A stretch of DNA of 64,000 nt from Martinezella miluonensis (lineage in GTDB: Bacteria; Pseudomonadota; Alphaproteobacteria; Rhizobiales; Rhizobiaceae), in the NCBI RefSeq assembly GCF_900094545.1, contig NZ_FMAH01000019.1, positions 1 to 64,000 on the forward strand. Reading direction: 5' to 3'. Positions 28,779 to 37,218 of the stretch are shown in pieces. A program made the translations under genes and the position numbers. Position 1 is the first letter of the stretch, and each line of letters begins with the position of its first letter. The notes beneath the pieces are model-generated. The model ran no database searches, had not been told where the DNA came from, and worked only from the letters and a program-made list of their open reading frames with translations.

Positions 28779-29465
28779 TCAGACGCGCTTTTCTAGCCGG
28801 AACAACAGCTTGTATTCGGCAGGATAGCTGAGCGCGTCGAGAATGCTCGGATAGTATTTCCGATCCTTCGTCGCATGCACTAAGCCGTCATAGCCGAAGC
28901 GCTTGACGGAGACATCGAAGCCCGCCGCGGCGAAGGCATCGATGTAGTCCTGCGGGGAACGATCCTGCACCGGCGCATTGCTGTTACCGCCGATGAGGTC
29001 TCGCCACTTCGGCCAGAGCGGCATTTCATTGTGGCAACCGGTGACCGCGTAATAAACACCGCCATTGCGCATGACCTGGAACATCTGCTCGGCATGCCGC
29101 TTCAGATCCGGCAGCAGATAAACGACCTCGTAGCTGAAGGCCACGTCGAAGCTTTCAGCAAACGGGGACAGGTCGGTCGTCACATGAAACTGCAGCGGCA
29201 TGTTGCCGACGACCGCGACAGCTGCAGCCACCGACTCCGAGGCGATATCGACGCCGACGCCGCGGCGGAAGGGCCGCATGGCATAGAGCAGCCGCAGGAA
29301 GCCGCCACGATTGCAGCCAAAATCCAGAATCGTCTTCGAAGAAAAATCACGCTCCGGCACCGTTTCGATGAAATGCCGCCAATAGGGACTATGCGATTCC
29401 GCCATCGCCCTATCGCCCTGCGGATCCGTATGCCAGGTTGCATAAGTGGATACTGCGTTTGTCAT
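28779..29465 (-). CDS. Class I SAM-dependent methyltransferase
   Basis: A 228-residue soluble methyltransferase. SAM motif I is ILDFGCNRGGFLRLL, with GVGVDIASESVAAA as the acidic strand-2 region and FDVAFSYEVVYLLPDLKRHAEQMFQVMRNGGVYYAVTG as motifs II/III. Substrate unknown. It is one base pair away from the start of the PhnF-like regulator and is the first gene of that pair, so the regulator probably controls it. A 12-bp palindrome lies 65 nt upstream. Confidence 0.82.
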   Translation of the reverse strand: MTNAVSTYATWHTDPQGDRAMAESHSPYWRHFIETVPERDFSSKTILDFGCNRGGFLRLLYAMRPFRRGVGVDIASESVAAAVAVVGNMPLQFHVTTDLSPFAESFDVAFSYEVVYLLPDLKRHAEQMFQVMRNGGVYYAVTGCHNEMPLWPKWRDLIGGNSNAPVQDRSPQDYIDAFAAAGFDVSVKRFGYDGLVHATKDRKYYPSILDALSYPAEYKLLFRLEKRV

Positions 29466-29529
29466 GATACTCTCGCTGTTGGAGTGGCTCGTGCTTTTGA
29501 TAGCGCAGCTTCATGACATCGCTATAAAT

Positions 29530-29541
29530 TCGTCCGGACGA
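29530..29541. promoter_or_regulatory. 12-bp palindrome upstream of methyltransferase/GntR pair
   Basis: TCGTCCGGACGA is a perfect palindrome between the divergently regulated methyltransferase and the end of the VOC gene. Position suits an operator for the PhnF-like regulator; unproven. Confidence 0.35.
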
Positions 29542-29587
29542 CCGGATTATTTTGGACCAGCTTTCAGAGTCGCAATAAGCGAGGTTC

Positions 29588-29983
29588 CTATTGCGCGCAG
29601 TCAATCATCCATTGCACGCCATACCGATCCGTCAGTTTGCCGTAGTAGCTGCCCCATGGCTGTACGGCGAGCGGCGTCGTCACCGTTGCGCCCTCAGCCA
29701 ATAGGGCAAAAATCCTGTCGGCGCTGGCGCGGTCGTCCATGACCAGGATGTGCGCGGATCCGCGCATCGGCTCGGCGTCATGATTGTCGGATGCGAAGAA
29801 TAACACGCCTGGCCCCTCGAAACGCGCATGCATCACCCTGCCCCGCATAGACTCGTCAGCAAGCGTCATTCCATTGGCACCGTGCCGAACCAACAGCGTG
29901 ACCCGGCCGAGCCCACAGGCGGTATAGAAGGCAAGCGCTTCCTCACAATGCGTCGTGAAAAACAGATAATTGGCGAGTTGCAC
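29588..29983 (-). CDS. VOC family protein (PhnB-like glyoxalase fold)
   Basis: 131 residues with the PhnB-type pattern LANYLFFTTHCEEALAFYTACGLG and PMRGSAHILVMDDRASADRIFALLAEGATVTTPLAVQPWGSYYGKLTDRYGVQWMIDC. GTG 29983 has GGGAGG 7 nt upstream; the frame extends further without an SD. PhnB-like proteins are of uncertain function. Its closeness to a PhnF-like regulator may be coincidence. Confidence 0.8.
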   Translation of the reverse strand: MQLANYLFFTTHCEEALAFYTACGLGRVTLLVRHGANGMTLADESMRGRVMHARFEGPGVLFFASDNHDAEPMRGSAHILVMDDRASADRIFALLAEGATVTTPLAVQPWGSYYGKLTDRYGVQWMIDCAQ

Positions 29984-30079
29984 GTCCTGCCTCCCTCTTG
30001 CTGTCGGACGATAGCGGCTTAAGCGCACTCGCCCGGAGTTGATGTTAACTCCGCTGCCTCAGCGGTGATAAGCCTTTGC

Positions 30080-30505
30080 TTAGGATGCTGCAGCGTTCTG
30101 AATGGCTCCAACCAGATCTGCGTTGCTGTAACTCTGCCCTGCGATGCCCCAGGCCCCCTCCGGCGCATAGACGATATTCGACCAGATGTGCTCGCGCTTG
30201 ATGCGCCCTTCGGCTGCGCGCTCGACGACGTCTGTCGCCTTTTCGATGAAAGCGCGCTTGGCCTCAGTCGTCGCAAGTGCGATCTCGGGCAGCTTGAGTT
30301 CGACAAAGGCCGCGGCAACGGGCTTGCCTGCAGCCAGCACATGTTCGGCGGGAAGCACGTTGATCGTGCCGATGACATTTGCCGTCATGAAGGTATTCCC
30401 GGTCAAGCCGGCAACATCGAGGACTGCATCGGTCAAGCCGGCAAAAGCCTGCGCCTGTGCTTGAGACGAAAGCAGTCCTTCGGGTACTGTGAGCGTAATG
30501 GGCAT
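30080..30505 (-). CDS. Tautomerase-superfamily protein
   Basis: 141 residues starting MPITLTVPEGLLSSQ, so Pro2 becomes the N-terminal catalytic proline after Met removal, the hallmark of the superfamily. AFVELKLPEIALATTEAKRAFIEKATDVVERAAEG resembles 4-oxalocrotonate tautomerase halves, and the length suggests a fused two-unit subunit. Divergent from a TetR regulator 120 nt away, which probably controls it. Natural substrate unknown. Confidence 0.8.
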   Translation of the reverse strand: MPITLTVPEGLLSSQAQAQAFAGLTDAVLDVAGLTGNTFMTANVIGTINVLPAEHVLAAGKPVAAAFVELKLPEIALATTEAKRAFIEKATDVVERAAEGRIKREHIWSNIVYAPEGAWGIAGQSYSNADLVGAIQNAAAS

Positions 30506-30548
30506 GGAACATCTCCTTGTTGGACCTGTGGCGGCAATTGATATATAC

Positions 30549-30611
30549 CGATCACTCTTTAACGATACACACTGATCGCTCTCTATGCAACCGATAAAGA
30601 GAGACCACTCT
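30549..30611. promoter_or_regulatory. Three imperfect direct repeats in tautomerase/TetR promoter
   Basis: CGATCACTCT (30549), TGATCGCTCT (30573) and AGACCACTCT (30602) recur in the 120-bp divergent promoter. Candidate binding sites for the neighbouring TetR regulator. Confidence 0.4.
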
Positions 30612-30625
30612 TAATGGAGGCCGCA

Positions 30626-31237
30626 ATGCGGTATAGTGCCGAACATAAGCAAGAGACCCGGACACGGGTTATCGCGGCTGCCGGACAGGTATTTCGAAAG
30701 GAAGGTTACGGCGGTGCGGGCATCGACGCCCTGACGAAAGCGGCCGGGGTTACCAACGGCGCTTTCTACGGACACTTTAAGTCTAAGGTCGAAGCATTCC
30801 GCACGGCTGTCGTGGAGGGATTGGAGGAGCTGCGCCAGGCCGTTTTAACACTCAGGGAAAGCCAGTCGAAAGGCTGGCTGCAAACCTTTGCCAGCTACTA
30901 TCTCGGCTACAAGCGGACTTGCGATCTCGGCGACAGCTGCACGCTGCCGAGCCTTTCCCCCGATGTCATGCGCGCCGACGAGGAAACGCGCGATGCCTAT
31001 ACGGCAGTATTGAAGAAACTCATTGCGGATGTTGCGGCCGGCCTGCCGGAGGACAAGAAAGGAGACGCAAACGAGACAACGGCGGAGGATCGCGCAATCA
31101 TTCTCCTCGCCACACTCAGCGGCGGCGTGACCCTTGCGCGCGCGGTCTCCGATCCTGCTCTTTCCAGCCATATTGCCGAGGTCATAGAACGGGCCGCCCT
31201 GGTAATGGGCAATCTCGCTAGTCCGCAAGACGAGTGA
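30626..31237 (+). CDS. TetR/AcrR-family transcriptional regulator
   Basis: 203 residues. HTH region RTRVIAAAGQVFRKEGYGGAGIDALTKAAGVTNGAFYGHFKSKVEAF; ligand-binding C-terminal part with TCDLGDSCTLPSLSPDVMRADEETRDAY. SD GGAGG (30616-30620) precedes ATG 30626; ATG 30614 overlaps the SD. Two cysteines (CDLGDSC) in the ligand domain are worth noting because the neighbouring gene family often handles electrophiles. Probably represses the divergent tautomerase gene and itself. Confidence 0.88.
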   Translation: MRYSAEHKQETRTRVIAAAGQVFRKEGYGGAGIDALTKAAGVTNGAFYGHFKSKVEAFRTAVVEGLEELRQAVLTLRESQSKGWLQTFASYYLGYKRTCDLGDSCTLPSLSPDVMRADEETRDAYTAVLKKLIADVAAGLPEDKKGDANETTAEDRAIILLATLSGGVTLARAVSDPALSSHIAEVIERAALVMGNLASPQDE

Positions 31238-31307
31238 TCAATTGTCGGGATTTTTCAGCGAGAAGCGACCGAGGCAAAGCTTCCCGCTTCACCTCGGTTA
31301 GGCCAAT

Positions 31308-32312
31308 TTACGCCCGGATCGCTTGGTCATTCGCATCGAAGCGATGCATATGGCTCCTGTCCGGCGTCGCGTAAACGATCTGGTCCGGCTCGTATTTGTG
31401 CTCGCCGAATAAACGCACGGTCAGGAGGCCGGTGGTCTCGGATTCGAGATAGATGATCGTGTCGGCGCCGAGATGCTCGACGTGGATGACCTTGGCGGCC
31501 CAAGAGCCCTGATCGGGCGACAGCGTAATATGCTCGGGGCGGATGCCGACAGTCTTGGCGCCGCTTTCGCCCAGCCGCTCGGCCGGAATGAAATTCATCT
31601 GCGGCGAGCCGATGAAGCCGGCAACGAAGGTGTTGGCCGGGCGATTGTAGAGTTCCATCGGCGAGCCGATCTGCTCGATCGCGCCGGCATTGAGCACCAC
31701 GATCTTGTCGGCAAGCGTCATCGCCTCAACCTGATCGTGGGTAACATAGATCATGGTTGCCTTAAGGCTGCGATGCAGGCGGGCGATTTCGAGGCGTGTC
31801 TGTACGCGCAGGGCCGCATCGAGGTTCGACAGCGGCTCGTCGAAAAGGAAAAGTTCCGGTTCGCGCACGATAGCGCGGCCGATGGCGACACGCTGGCGCT
31901 GACCGCCGGAAAGCTCGGCCGGTCGGCGGGCCAGATAAGGGGCAAGCGACAGCATGCCGGAAGCCTTCTCGACACGGCTGTCGATCTCTGCCTTTGGGGT
32001 GCCGGCCTGCTTGAGACCAAGCCCCATATTGTCCTTCACCGTCAGATGCGGGTAGAGCGCATAGGACTGGAAGACCATCGAAATGCCCCGCTTTGCAGGC
32101 GGCGTCACGGTGACATCCTGCCCATTAATCAGCACGGCGCCCGAAGTCACGTCTTCGAGGCCGGCAATGCTGCGCAGAAGGGTCGACTTGCCGCAGCCGG
32201 AAGGACCGACGAAGATGACGAACTCACCGTCCTTCACTTCGAGGTCGATGCCCTTCAGCACATCATGGATACCGTAGGCCTTGCGGATGGATTTCAGTTG
32301 AAGCGATCCCAC
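31308..32312 (-). CDS. Carbohydrate ABC transporter ATP-binding protein (UgpC/MsmK-like)
   Basis: 334 residues. Walker [11 protein letters not shown]-loop [20 protein letters not shown], signature [16 protein letters not shown], Walker [14 protein letters not shown] and H-loop [13 protein letters not shown]. The TOBE part includes [13 protein letters not shown] and [10 protein letters not shown], typical of CUT1 sugar importers. Last gene of the leftward sugar operon, 12 nt after the dehydrogenase stop. Confidence 0.92.
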   Translation of the reverse strand: MGSLQLKSIRKAYGIHDVLKGIDLEVKDGEFVIFVGPSGCGKSTLLRSIAGLEDVTSGAVLINGQDVTVTPPAKRGISMVFQSYALYPHLTVKDNMGLGLKQAGTPKAEIDSRVEKASGMLSLAPYLARRPAELSGGQRQRVAIGRAIVREPELFLFDEPLSNLDAALRVQTRLEIARLHRSLKATMIYVTHDQVEAMTLADKIVVLNAGAIEQIGSPMELYNRPANTFVAGFIGSPQMNFIPAERLGESGAKTVGIRPEHITLSPDQGSWAAKVIHVEHLGADTIIYLESETTGLLTVRLFGEHKYEPDQIVYATPDRSHMHRFDANDQAIRA

Positions 32313-32324
32313 AGACTTTTGTCC

Positions 32325-33413
32325 TTATAGATAAACAGGCTTGCCGGTGCGCACGCTTTCATCGGCGGCGAGGCAGATTCGAAGAGAGTTGAGAGCGTCG
32401 TCCATGTGGCGGGTGAGGTCCAAGTCTTCACGGATGGCCTTCAACATGAAGGCCTGCTCCGCCTCACAAAGTTCCTGGTGACCAGGTTCGCCCGTCATGC
32501 TGATGATTTCATCCGGAGATGCGAGCCGACCAGTCGCTTTGTCGATATCAGCGCGATGAACGCGGATCGTTGAGGTCTTCGTGTGAGCATCCACATCATC
32601 CGACTTCGTATTCGGATCAACGACAATCGAGACTGCCCCATTCGGCGACATCACATCCTTCACGAAGAAGGCCGTCTCCGAAATCATCGGCCCCCAGCCA
32701 GCCTCATACCAGCCGACCGAACCGTCCTCGTAGATCACCTGCAGATGGCCGTAATTATACATATCCGGCTTGATCTCCTGCGATAGCCGCAGACCCATGC
32801 CGCGCACTTCGACGGGTTTGGCATCGGTGATCTGGCACATCACGTCGACATAATGCACGCCGCAATCGACGATCGGCGAGGTCGTGCGCATCAATGACTT
32901 GTGTGTTTCCCAAGTCGGGCCGCTGGATTGTTGATTGAGGTTCATGCGGAAGACATAGGGGCCGCCGAGCTTCCGCGCTTCCTCAATCAGTTTCACCCAG
33001 GATGGATGATGGCGAAGGATGTAACCGATCACCAGCTTCCGCCCGGCCTTCTTGGCGGCGGCAACAATACGCTCCGCATCCTCCATAGTTGCCGCCAGCG
33101 GCTTTTCAATAAAGACGTCGCAACCTGCCTCAAGCGCCATCACAGCGTAGTCGGCATGGCTTTCCGTATAAGTGCAAATCGAACAAAGATCCGGTTTCAG
33201 CTCGGCAAGGGCTTTGGCAAAGTCAGGCCGGATCTCGTAGATATGCAGGGCCGGATCCAATGTTGGAGCTGTCCGGTTCACCAAACCGACAATCTCGAAG
33301 CCCGGATTGCGGTGATACGCGAGGGCGTGGCTGCGACCCATATTGCCGAGCCCGGCGACGAGCACACGAACTGGCTTGTTTGCCGCGTTGATATCTGCTT
33401 GTTCGGGTTTCAC
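32325..33413 (-). CDS. Gfo/Idh/MocA-family oxidoreductase
   Basis: 362 residues, NAD(P)-dependent. Rossmann motif VLVAGLGNMGRSHALAYH; CDVFIEKPLAATMEDA carries the conserved EKP lysine; IVDCGVHYVDVMCQIT has the catalytic His. The start is a GTG at 33413 that overlaps the permease stop (GTGA) with SD GGAG. The family oxidises sugars, inositols or amino sugars, or acts as a sugar dehydratase partner. Being inside the transporter operon it probably acts on the imported sugar. Confidence 0.9.
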   Translation of the reverse strand: MKPEQADINAANKPVRVLVAGLGNMGRSHALAYHRNPGFEIVGLVNRTAPTLDPALHIYEIRPDFAKALAELKPDLCSICTYTESHADYAVMALEAGCDVFIEKPLAATMEDAERIVAAAKKAGRKLVIGYILRHHPSWVKLIEEARKLGGPYVFRMNLNQQSSGPTWETHKSLMRTTSPIVDCGVHYVDVMCQITDAKPVEVRGMGLRLSQEIKPDMYNYGHLQVIYEDGSVGWYEAGWGPMISETAFFVKDVMSPNGAVSIVVDPNTKSDDVDAHTKTSTIRVHRADIDKATGRLASPDEIISMTGEPGHQELCEAEQAFMLKAIREDLDLTRHMDDALNSLRICLAADESVRTGKPVYL

Positions 33414-34249
33414 TTGACTGCTCCGGAGGTAATGCCGCGAATGAGTTGACGCGAAAACAGGACGTAGAGGATGAGGATCGGCAGGATGGCGAGCGTCAGC
33501 GCCGCCAGCACAGCGTTCCAGTTGGTGACGAACTGGCCGATGAAGATCTGCGAGCCTAACGTCACCGTCTTGGTCGCCTCGCTCGGCGCCAGGATCAGCG
33601 GGAACCATAGGTCGTTCCAGATCGGGATCATGGTGAAGACCGCGACCGTTGCCATCGCCGGACGGACCAGCGGCAGAACCAGGCGGAAGAAGATGGCGTA
33701 TTCACTGAGACCATCGATCCGGCCGGCGTTCTTCAGATCACCGGATACGGTCCGCATGAACTCCGAGAGAATGAAGATCGCCAGCGGCAGACCCTGCGCG
33801 GTATAGACGAGGATCAGCGCCGTCAGCGTGTTGACGAGGCCGGCGGCGACCATGCCCTGCAGAATCGCGACCGTACCGAGGCGGATCGGGATCATGATGC
33901 CGATCGCCAGATAAAGGCCCGTAATGGTATTGCCGCGGAAGCGATATTCCGACAGCGCGAAAGCCGCCATCGCCCCGAACAGCAAGGTGAAAATGATCGA
34001 GACGATCGTCACGATGAAACTGTTCTGGAAATAGGTCAGGAAATCCCCCTGCTTCAGAACGGTGTCATAACCGATCATGCTGAAGGAGGATGGCGTCGGA
34101 ACCGACAAGGGCGCACGGAAGATCGATGCGCGATCCTTGAAGGAATTGATGACCGTCAGGAACACCGGGAAAATGGCGACAAGCGTATAGGCGATGAGCG
34201 CCAGATGGACGAGGCTGGTACGGATAACGGAAGTGCGTGCCTTCGACAT
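33410..34249 (-). CDS. Carbohydrate ABC transporter permease (MalG-type)
   Basis: 279 residues, about six helices, EAA loop NAGRIDGLSEYAIFFRLVLPLVRPAMATVA. CUT1 family inner-membrane subunit. SD GGAG-like sequence precedes the ATG, and the stop overlaps the dehydrogenase start. Pairs with the MalF-type subunit 13 nt upstream. Confidence 0.92.
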   Translation of the reverse strand: MSKARTSVIRTSLVHLALIAYTLVAIFPVFLTVINSFKDRASIFRAPLSVPTPSSFSMIGYDTVLKQGDFLTYFQNSFIVTIVSIIFTLLFGAMAAFALSEYRFRGNTITGLYLAIGIMIPIRLGTVAILQGMVAAGLVNTLTALILVYTAQGLPLAIFILSEFMRTVSGDLKNAGRIDGLSEYAIFFRLVLPLVRPAMATVAVFTMIPIWNDLWFPLILAPSEATKTVTLGSQIFIGQFVTNWNAVLAALTLAILPILILYVLFSRQLIRGITSGAVK

Positions 34250-34262
34250 GGATCGCCGCTCC

Positions 34263-35216
34263 TCAGAATTGGTAACGGCGAATGCGCCGCTGCACGATGA
34301 AAAGATAGAAGGAAACGCCGGCGAGGATGATCAGGAACATCACCGTCGCGATCGTCGCCCCCATCGAGCGGTCACCCAGCTGCAGCTGAAAGCCGAAGAA
34401 CACGCGATAGAGCAACGTGCCGAGAATATCGGTGGAGCCGTCGGGTCCCGCCAGGGCACCCTGCACGGTATAGACCAGATCGAACGCGTTGAAGTTGCCG
34501 ACGAAGGTAAGGATCGAGATGATGCCGATCGCAGGAAGCACCAGCGGCAGTTTGATCTTCCAGAACTGGCTCCAGCCGGTGATGCCATCGCATTCGGCAG
34601 CCTCGATGACCTCTTCTGGAATGTTGAGCAGGGCCGCATAGATCAGCATCATCGGAATGCCGACATATTGCCAGACGGAGATAAGGGCGACGGCAATCAG
34701 AGCCGTGCTCGGCTTGCCGAGCCAGGGCGCAAAAAGCGACTTGAGGCCGATCACGTTCAAGAGCTCCGGCGCAACGCCCCAGAGCGGCGAGAGGATCAGC
34801 TTCCAGATAAAGCCGACGACGACGAAGGACAGCAATGTCGGCAGGAAAATGGCCGTGCGGTAGAAGGCGACGAAGCGCAGCTTCGGCAGAGACAGAAGTG
34901 CTGCCAGCGCGACACCGATCGGATTCTGCACGCACATATGAATGACGAAGAAGATCAGATTGTTGCGCAGCGCATTCCAGAAGTCATGCGCCCAGCGCTC
35001 ATCGCCGAACAGCACTTTGAAATTGTTCAGACCGACGAAGACGGGTTGATTGTCGACGACGTTGTAAAGCGACAGTCGCAAGGTCTCGATCAGCGGCAGG
35101 ATCATGATCGCCGTGTAGACGACGAAGGCCGGGAAAAGGAAAACGAGGATGTGCCAGCGTTTGGGGTGCCTGATCGGCCTGACCTCAAGGGCATCTGATG
35201 TCGCAGCGTCGCTCAT
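34263..35216 (-). CDS. Carbohydrate ABC transporter permease (MalF-type)
   Basis: 317 residues, about six helices after a short cytoplasmic N-terminus (MSDAATSDALEVRPIRHPKRW). The EAA loop is EEVIEAAECDGITGWSQFWKIKLPLVLPAIG. The start was set at ATG 35216. First permease after the stem-loop that follows the binding-protein gene. Confidence 0.92.
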   Translation of the reverse strand: MSDAATSDALEVRPIRHPKRWHILVFLFPAFVVYTAIMILPLIETLRLSLYNVVDNQPVFVGLNNFKVLFGDERWAHDFWNALRNNLIFFVIHMCVQNPIGVALAALLSLPKLRFVAFYRTAIFLPTLLSFVVVGFIWKLILSPLWGVAPELLNVIGLKSLFAPWLGKPSTALIAVALISVWQYVGIPMMLIYAALLNIPEEVIEAAECDGITGWSQFWKIKLPLVLPAIGIISILTFVGNFNAFDLVYTVQGALAGPDGSTDILGTLLYRVFFGFQLQLGDRSMGATIATVMFLIILAGVSFYLFIVQRRIRRYQF

Positions 35217-35363
35217 GGCTTTCTGCCTGTTCTTGTTGGCTGACCGATGGAACGGTAGCACTAAGGTTCAAATCCACCCGTTGCCCCGGTGTGCGGCCGG
35301 ATCGAAACGACGTCGGGCGTGTCGCAATGCAATGGCGATATGATCGCCGGAGCGATGGTCAAT

Positions 35364-35405
35364 GATAAGAAAAGGGCGGGGAGCCAGAAGCCCCTCGCCC
35401 CTCTA
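35364..35405 (-). terminator. Stem-loop between sugar-binding protein and permease genes
   Basis: On the minus strand GGGCGAGGGGC pairs with GCTCCCCGCCC (one mismatch, one G-T, 5-nt loop) followed by TTTTC. It probably reduces transcription into the permease genes relative to the binding protein. Confidence 0.75.
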
Positions 35406-35413
35406 AGCGATGA

Positions 35414-36673
35414 TCACTTGGCCGGCTTGTACCAGCTGTCGAGACCCTTCTGCAGCTTCTCGCCAGCCTGTGCCGGCGTATCCGTGCCGTTGATGACGTT
35501 CGCGGATTCGGTCCAAGTTGCGTTTTCCAGGTTCGGCGTGCCGCGCGACAGGATCTGATACGTGGAGCGAACGGTCGACTTGTGGTCGTTGCGCCAGGAA
35601 ACGAATGCCTGGGCAAGCGGATCGCTCATCTTTACCGGATGCGAGTTCAAGCTGAAGAAGCCCGGCAGCGCATTGGCGTAGATGGTGGCGAACTCGTCGG
35701 AAGCGACCCAGCTCAGGAACTTCTTGGCTTCTTCCTGATGTGTGCTCTTCGCATTGAGGCCAACGCCGATATCCGGATGGTCCGAGATGTAAGCTGCGTC
35801 GCCAGCCTTTGCGACCGGTGGCGGGAAAGCGCCCATCTTGAACTGAGCCTGCGTGTTGAACAGGCCGATTTCCCAGGAACCGGACGGATAGATCGCAGCC
35901 TTGCCGAGCGTGAAGAGGTTCTGGCTGTCAGAATAGCTCTGAGCCTCGAAACCGTCGCCGAGATAGGGCTTCCACTTGACCAGTTCCTTGTAAGGATCGA
36001 TCCATGCGGCGTCCGTCAGCTTTTCCTTGCCTGATATCAGAGCCTTGCGGCCATCCTCACCCTTCCAGTAGTTCGGGCCGACGTTCTGGTAGCCCATGGT
36101 TGCGGCTTCCCACAGATCCTTCGTGCCCATTGCCATCGGGATGTAGGTGCCGTCAGCCTTAATCTTGTCGAGAACTGCAAAGAACTCGTCGCGCGTCGTC
36201 GGAACCTTGAGGCCGAGCTTGTCGAAGGCGTCCTTATTGTAGATGAAGCCGTGAATGACCGAGGCCATCGGCACGCAGAAGGTCGACTTGCCGTCGTCCG
36301 TGGACCATGCAGCCTTGGCAACTGCTGAGAAGTTGTCCATCCCCTTCAGGCTCGTGAGATCAACAAGATGCTTCTTGTTGAAGAGATCGAGCGAGGCGTC
36401 GAACGGACGGCAGGTGATGATGTCACCGGCGGAGCCGGCATCGAGCTTGGCGTTCAGCGATGCGTTGTATTCGGTCGGCGCAGTCGGCGAGAAGACGATC
36501 TTGATGCCCGGGTTCTTCGCCTCGAACGCCGGGATGATCTTTTCCTGCCAGATCTGCAGGTCGTCGTTACGCCAGCTTTCAATGGTCAGCGTCACGTCGG
36601 CTGCATGCGCCAGGCTGACGGAGGTCAGCAGGCTCGATGCGAGAAGCAAGCCTTTCAGAACATTGGTTTTCAT
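35414..36673 (-). CDS. Carbohydrate ABC transporter substrate-binding protein
   Basis: 419 residues, signal peptide MKTNVLKGLLLASSLLTSVS-LAHA. Mature part follows the CUT1 binding-protein pattern (LTIESWRNDDLQIWQEKIIPAFEAKNPGIKI, GDIITCRPFDASLDLF, KAAIYPSGSWEIGLFN, AKKFLSWVASDEFATIYANALPGFF). First gene of the leftward operon 36673-31308. Ligand unknown. The divergent kinase and regulator point to an amino sugar or its oligomer, by inference. Confidence 0.92.
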   Translation of the reverse strand: MKTNVLKGLLLASSLLTSVSLAHAADVTLTIESWRNDDLQIWQEKIIPAFEAKNPGIKIVFSPTAPTEYNASLNAKLDAGSAGDIITCRPFDASLDLFNKKHLVDLTSLKGMDNFSAVAKAAWSTDDGKSTFCVPMASVIHGFIYNKDAFDKLGLKVPTTRDEFFAVLDKIKADGTYIPMAMGTKDLWEAATMGYQNVGPNYWKGEDGRKALISGKEKLTDAAWIDPYKELVKWKPYLGDGFEAQSYSDSQNLFTLGKAAIYPSGSWEIGLFNTQAQFKMGAFPPPVAKAGDAAYISDHPDIGVGLNAKSTHQEEAKKFLSWVASDEFATIYANALPGFFSLNSHPVKMSDPLAQAFVSWRNDHKSTVRSTYQILSRGTPNLENATWTESANVINGTDTPAQAGEKLQKGLDSWYKPAK

Positions 36674-37034
36674 TTCCCTCTCCTGTTTTCCGCGCCCGTA
36701 GCAAGGCGCTGTTCTCGATCTGAAAATCCGCTAGCCGGTCCGAGGAAACGGTCAGCGCTCCATAGAGATCGCCAGTTCTGCCGACCTCCCATGCATAAGG
36801 CTTCAGGGGCGAATTGCCCGATCGGCCCGAACGACGTCTGCCTGCCGCAGGAAAACGGAGGCACTGCAAGAACCCTGCGGGAAATTCATGACGAGCGCCG
36901 AAACGCGGATCCTCCTGATCCAGTGGCTTCGAACAACGACGAGATGCGCGCTTAATCGCCTCGCCTACCGGCCGTTGTTGTTCTGCCAGCCCTGCCGATG
37001 TCCATTCGCACTGTTCCCTTGAAACGAATTAAGG

Positions 37035-37048
37035 CCAAAAAAATACCA
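37035..37048 (-). promoter_or_regulatory. 14-bp element (copy A) facing the sugar ABC operon
   Basis: On the minus strand TGGTATTTTTTTGG, preceded by CAAT. Identical to copy B at 37162-37175 on the plus strand. TTGGTAT resembles half-sites known for DasR/NagR-type UTRA regulators. Confidence 0.6.
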
Positions 37049-37161
37049 ATTGTCCAGCCGATTTTAACGCTCGGCAGCAAAAAGAAAGAATAAAAAATTT
37101 TTATGTAAATTTTTCAAATAGATAGAAGACGGCAAAAATGGACGCTTTGCCTATTGGTAAA

Positions 37162-37175
37162 TGGTATTTTTTTGG
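37162..37175 (+). promoter_or_regulatory. 14-bp element (copy B) facing the kinase-GntR operon
   Basis: TGGTATTTTTTTGG, flanked by further TTGGTA half-sites (ATTGGTAA at 37153 and TTGGTATTG at 37172-37180). It lies about 45 bp before the kinase start. Likely operator of the adjacent GntR regulator, inferred. Confidence 0.6.
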
Positions 37176-37218
37176 TATTGTATAAAAAGGCGGGGAACAG
37201 GCGGTATCCGGAGGCATG

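Larger units (their letters stand above)
36674..37218. other. 545-bp divergent promoter region
   Basis: No gene seen. The right half (37030-37190) is A/T-rich and contains the inverted pair of 14-bp elements described separately, close to each of the two divergent transcription units. The left part (36680-37020) shows no convincing coding frame or structure. Confidence 0.6.

Noticed and set aside
36579-36869. Minus-strand frames in the divergent promoter region
   Set aside because: Overlap the signal peptide of the sugar-binding protein in another frame and show no family resemblance.
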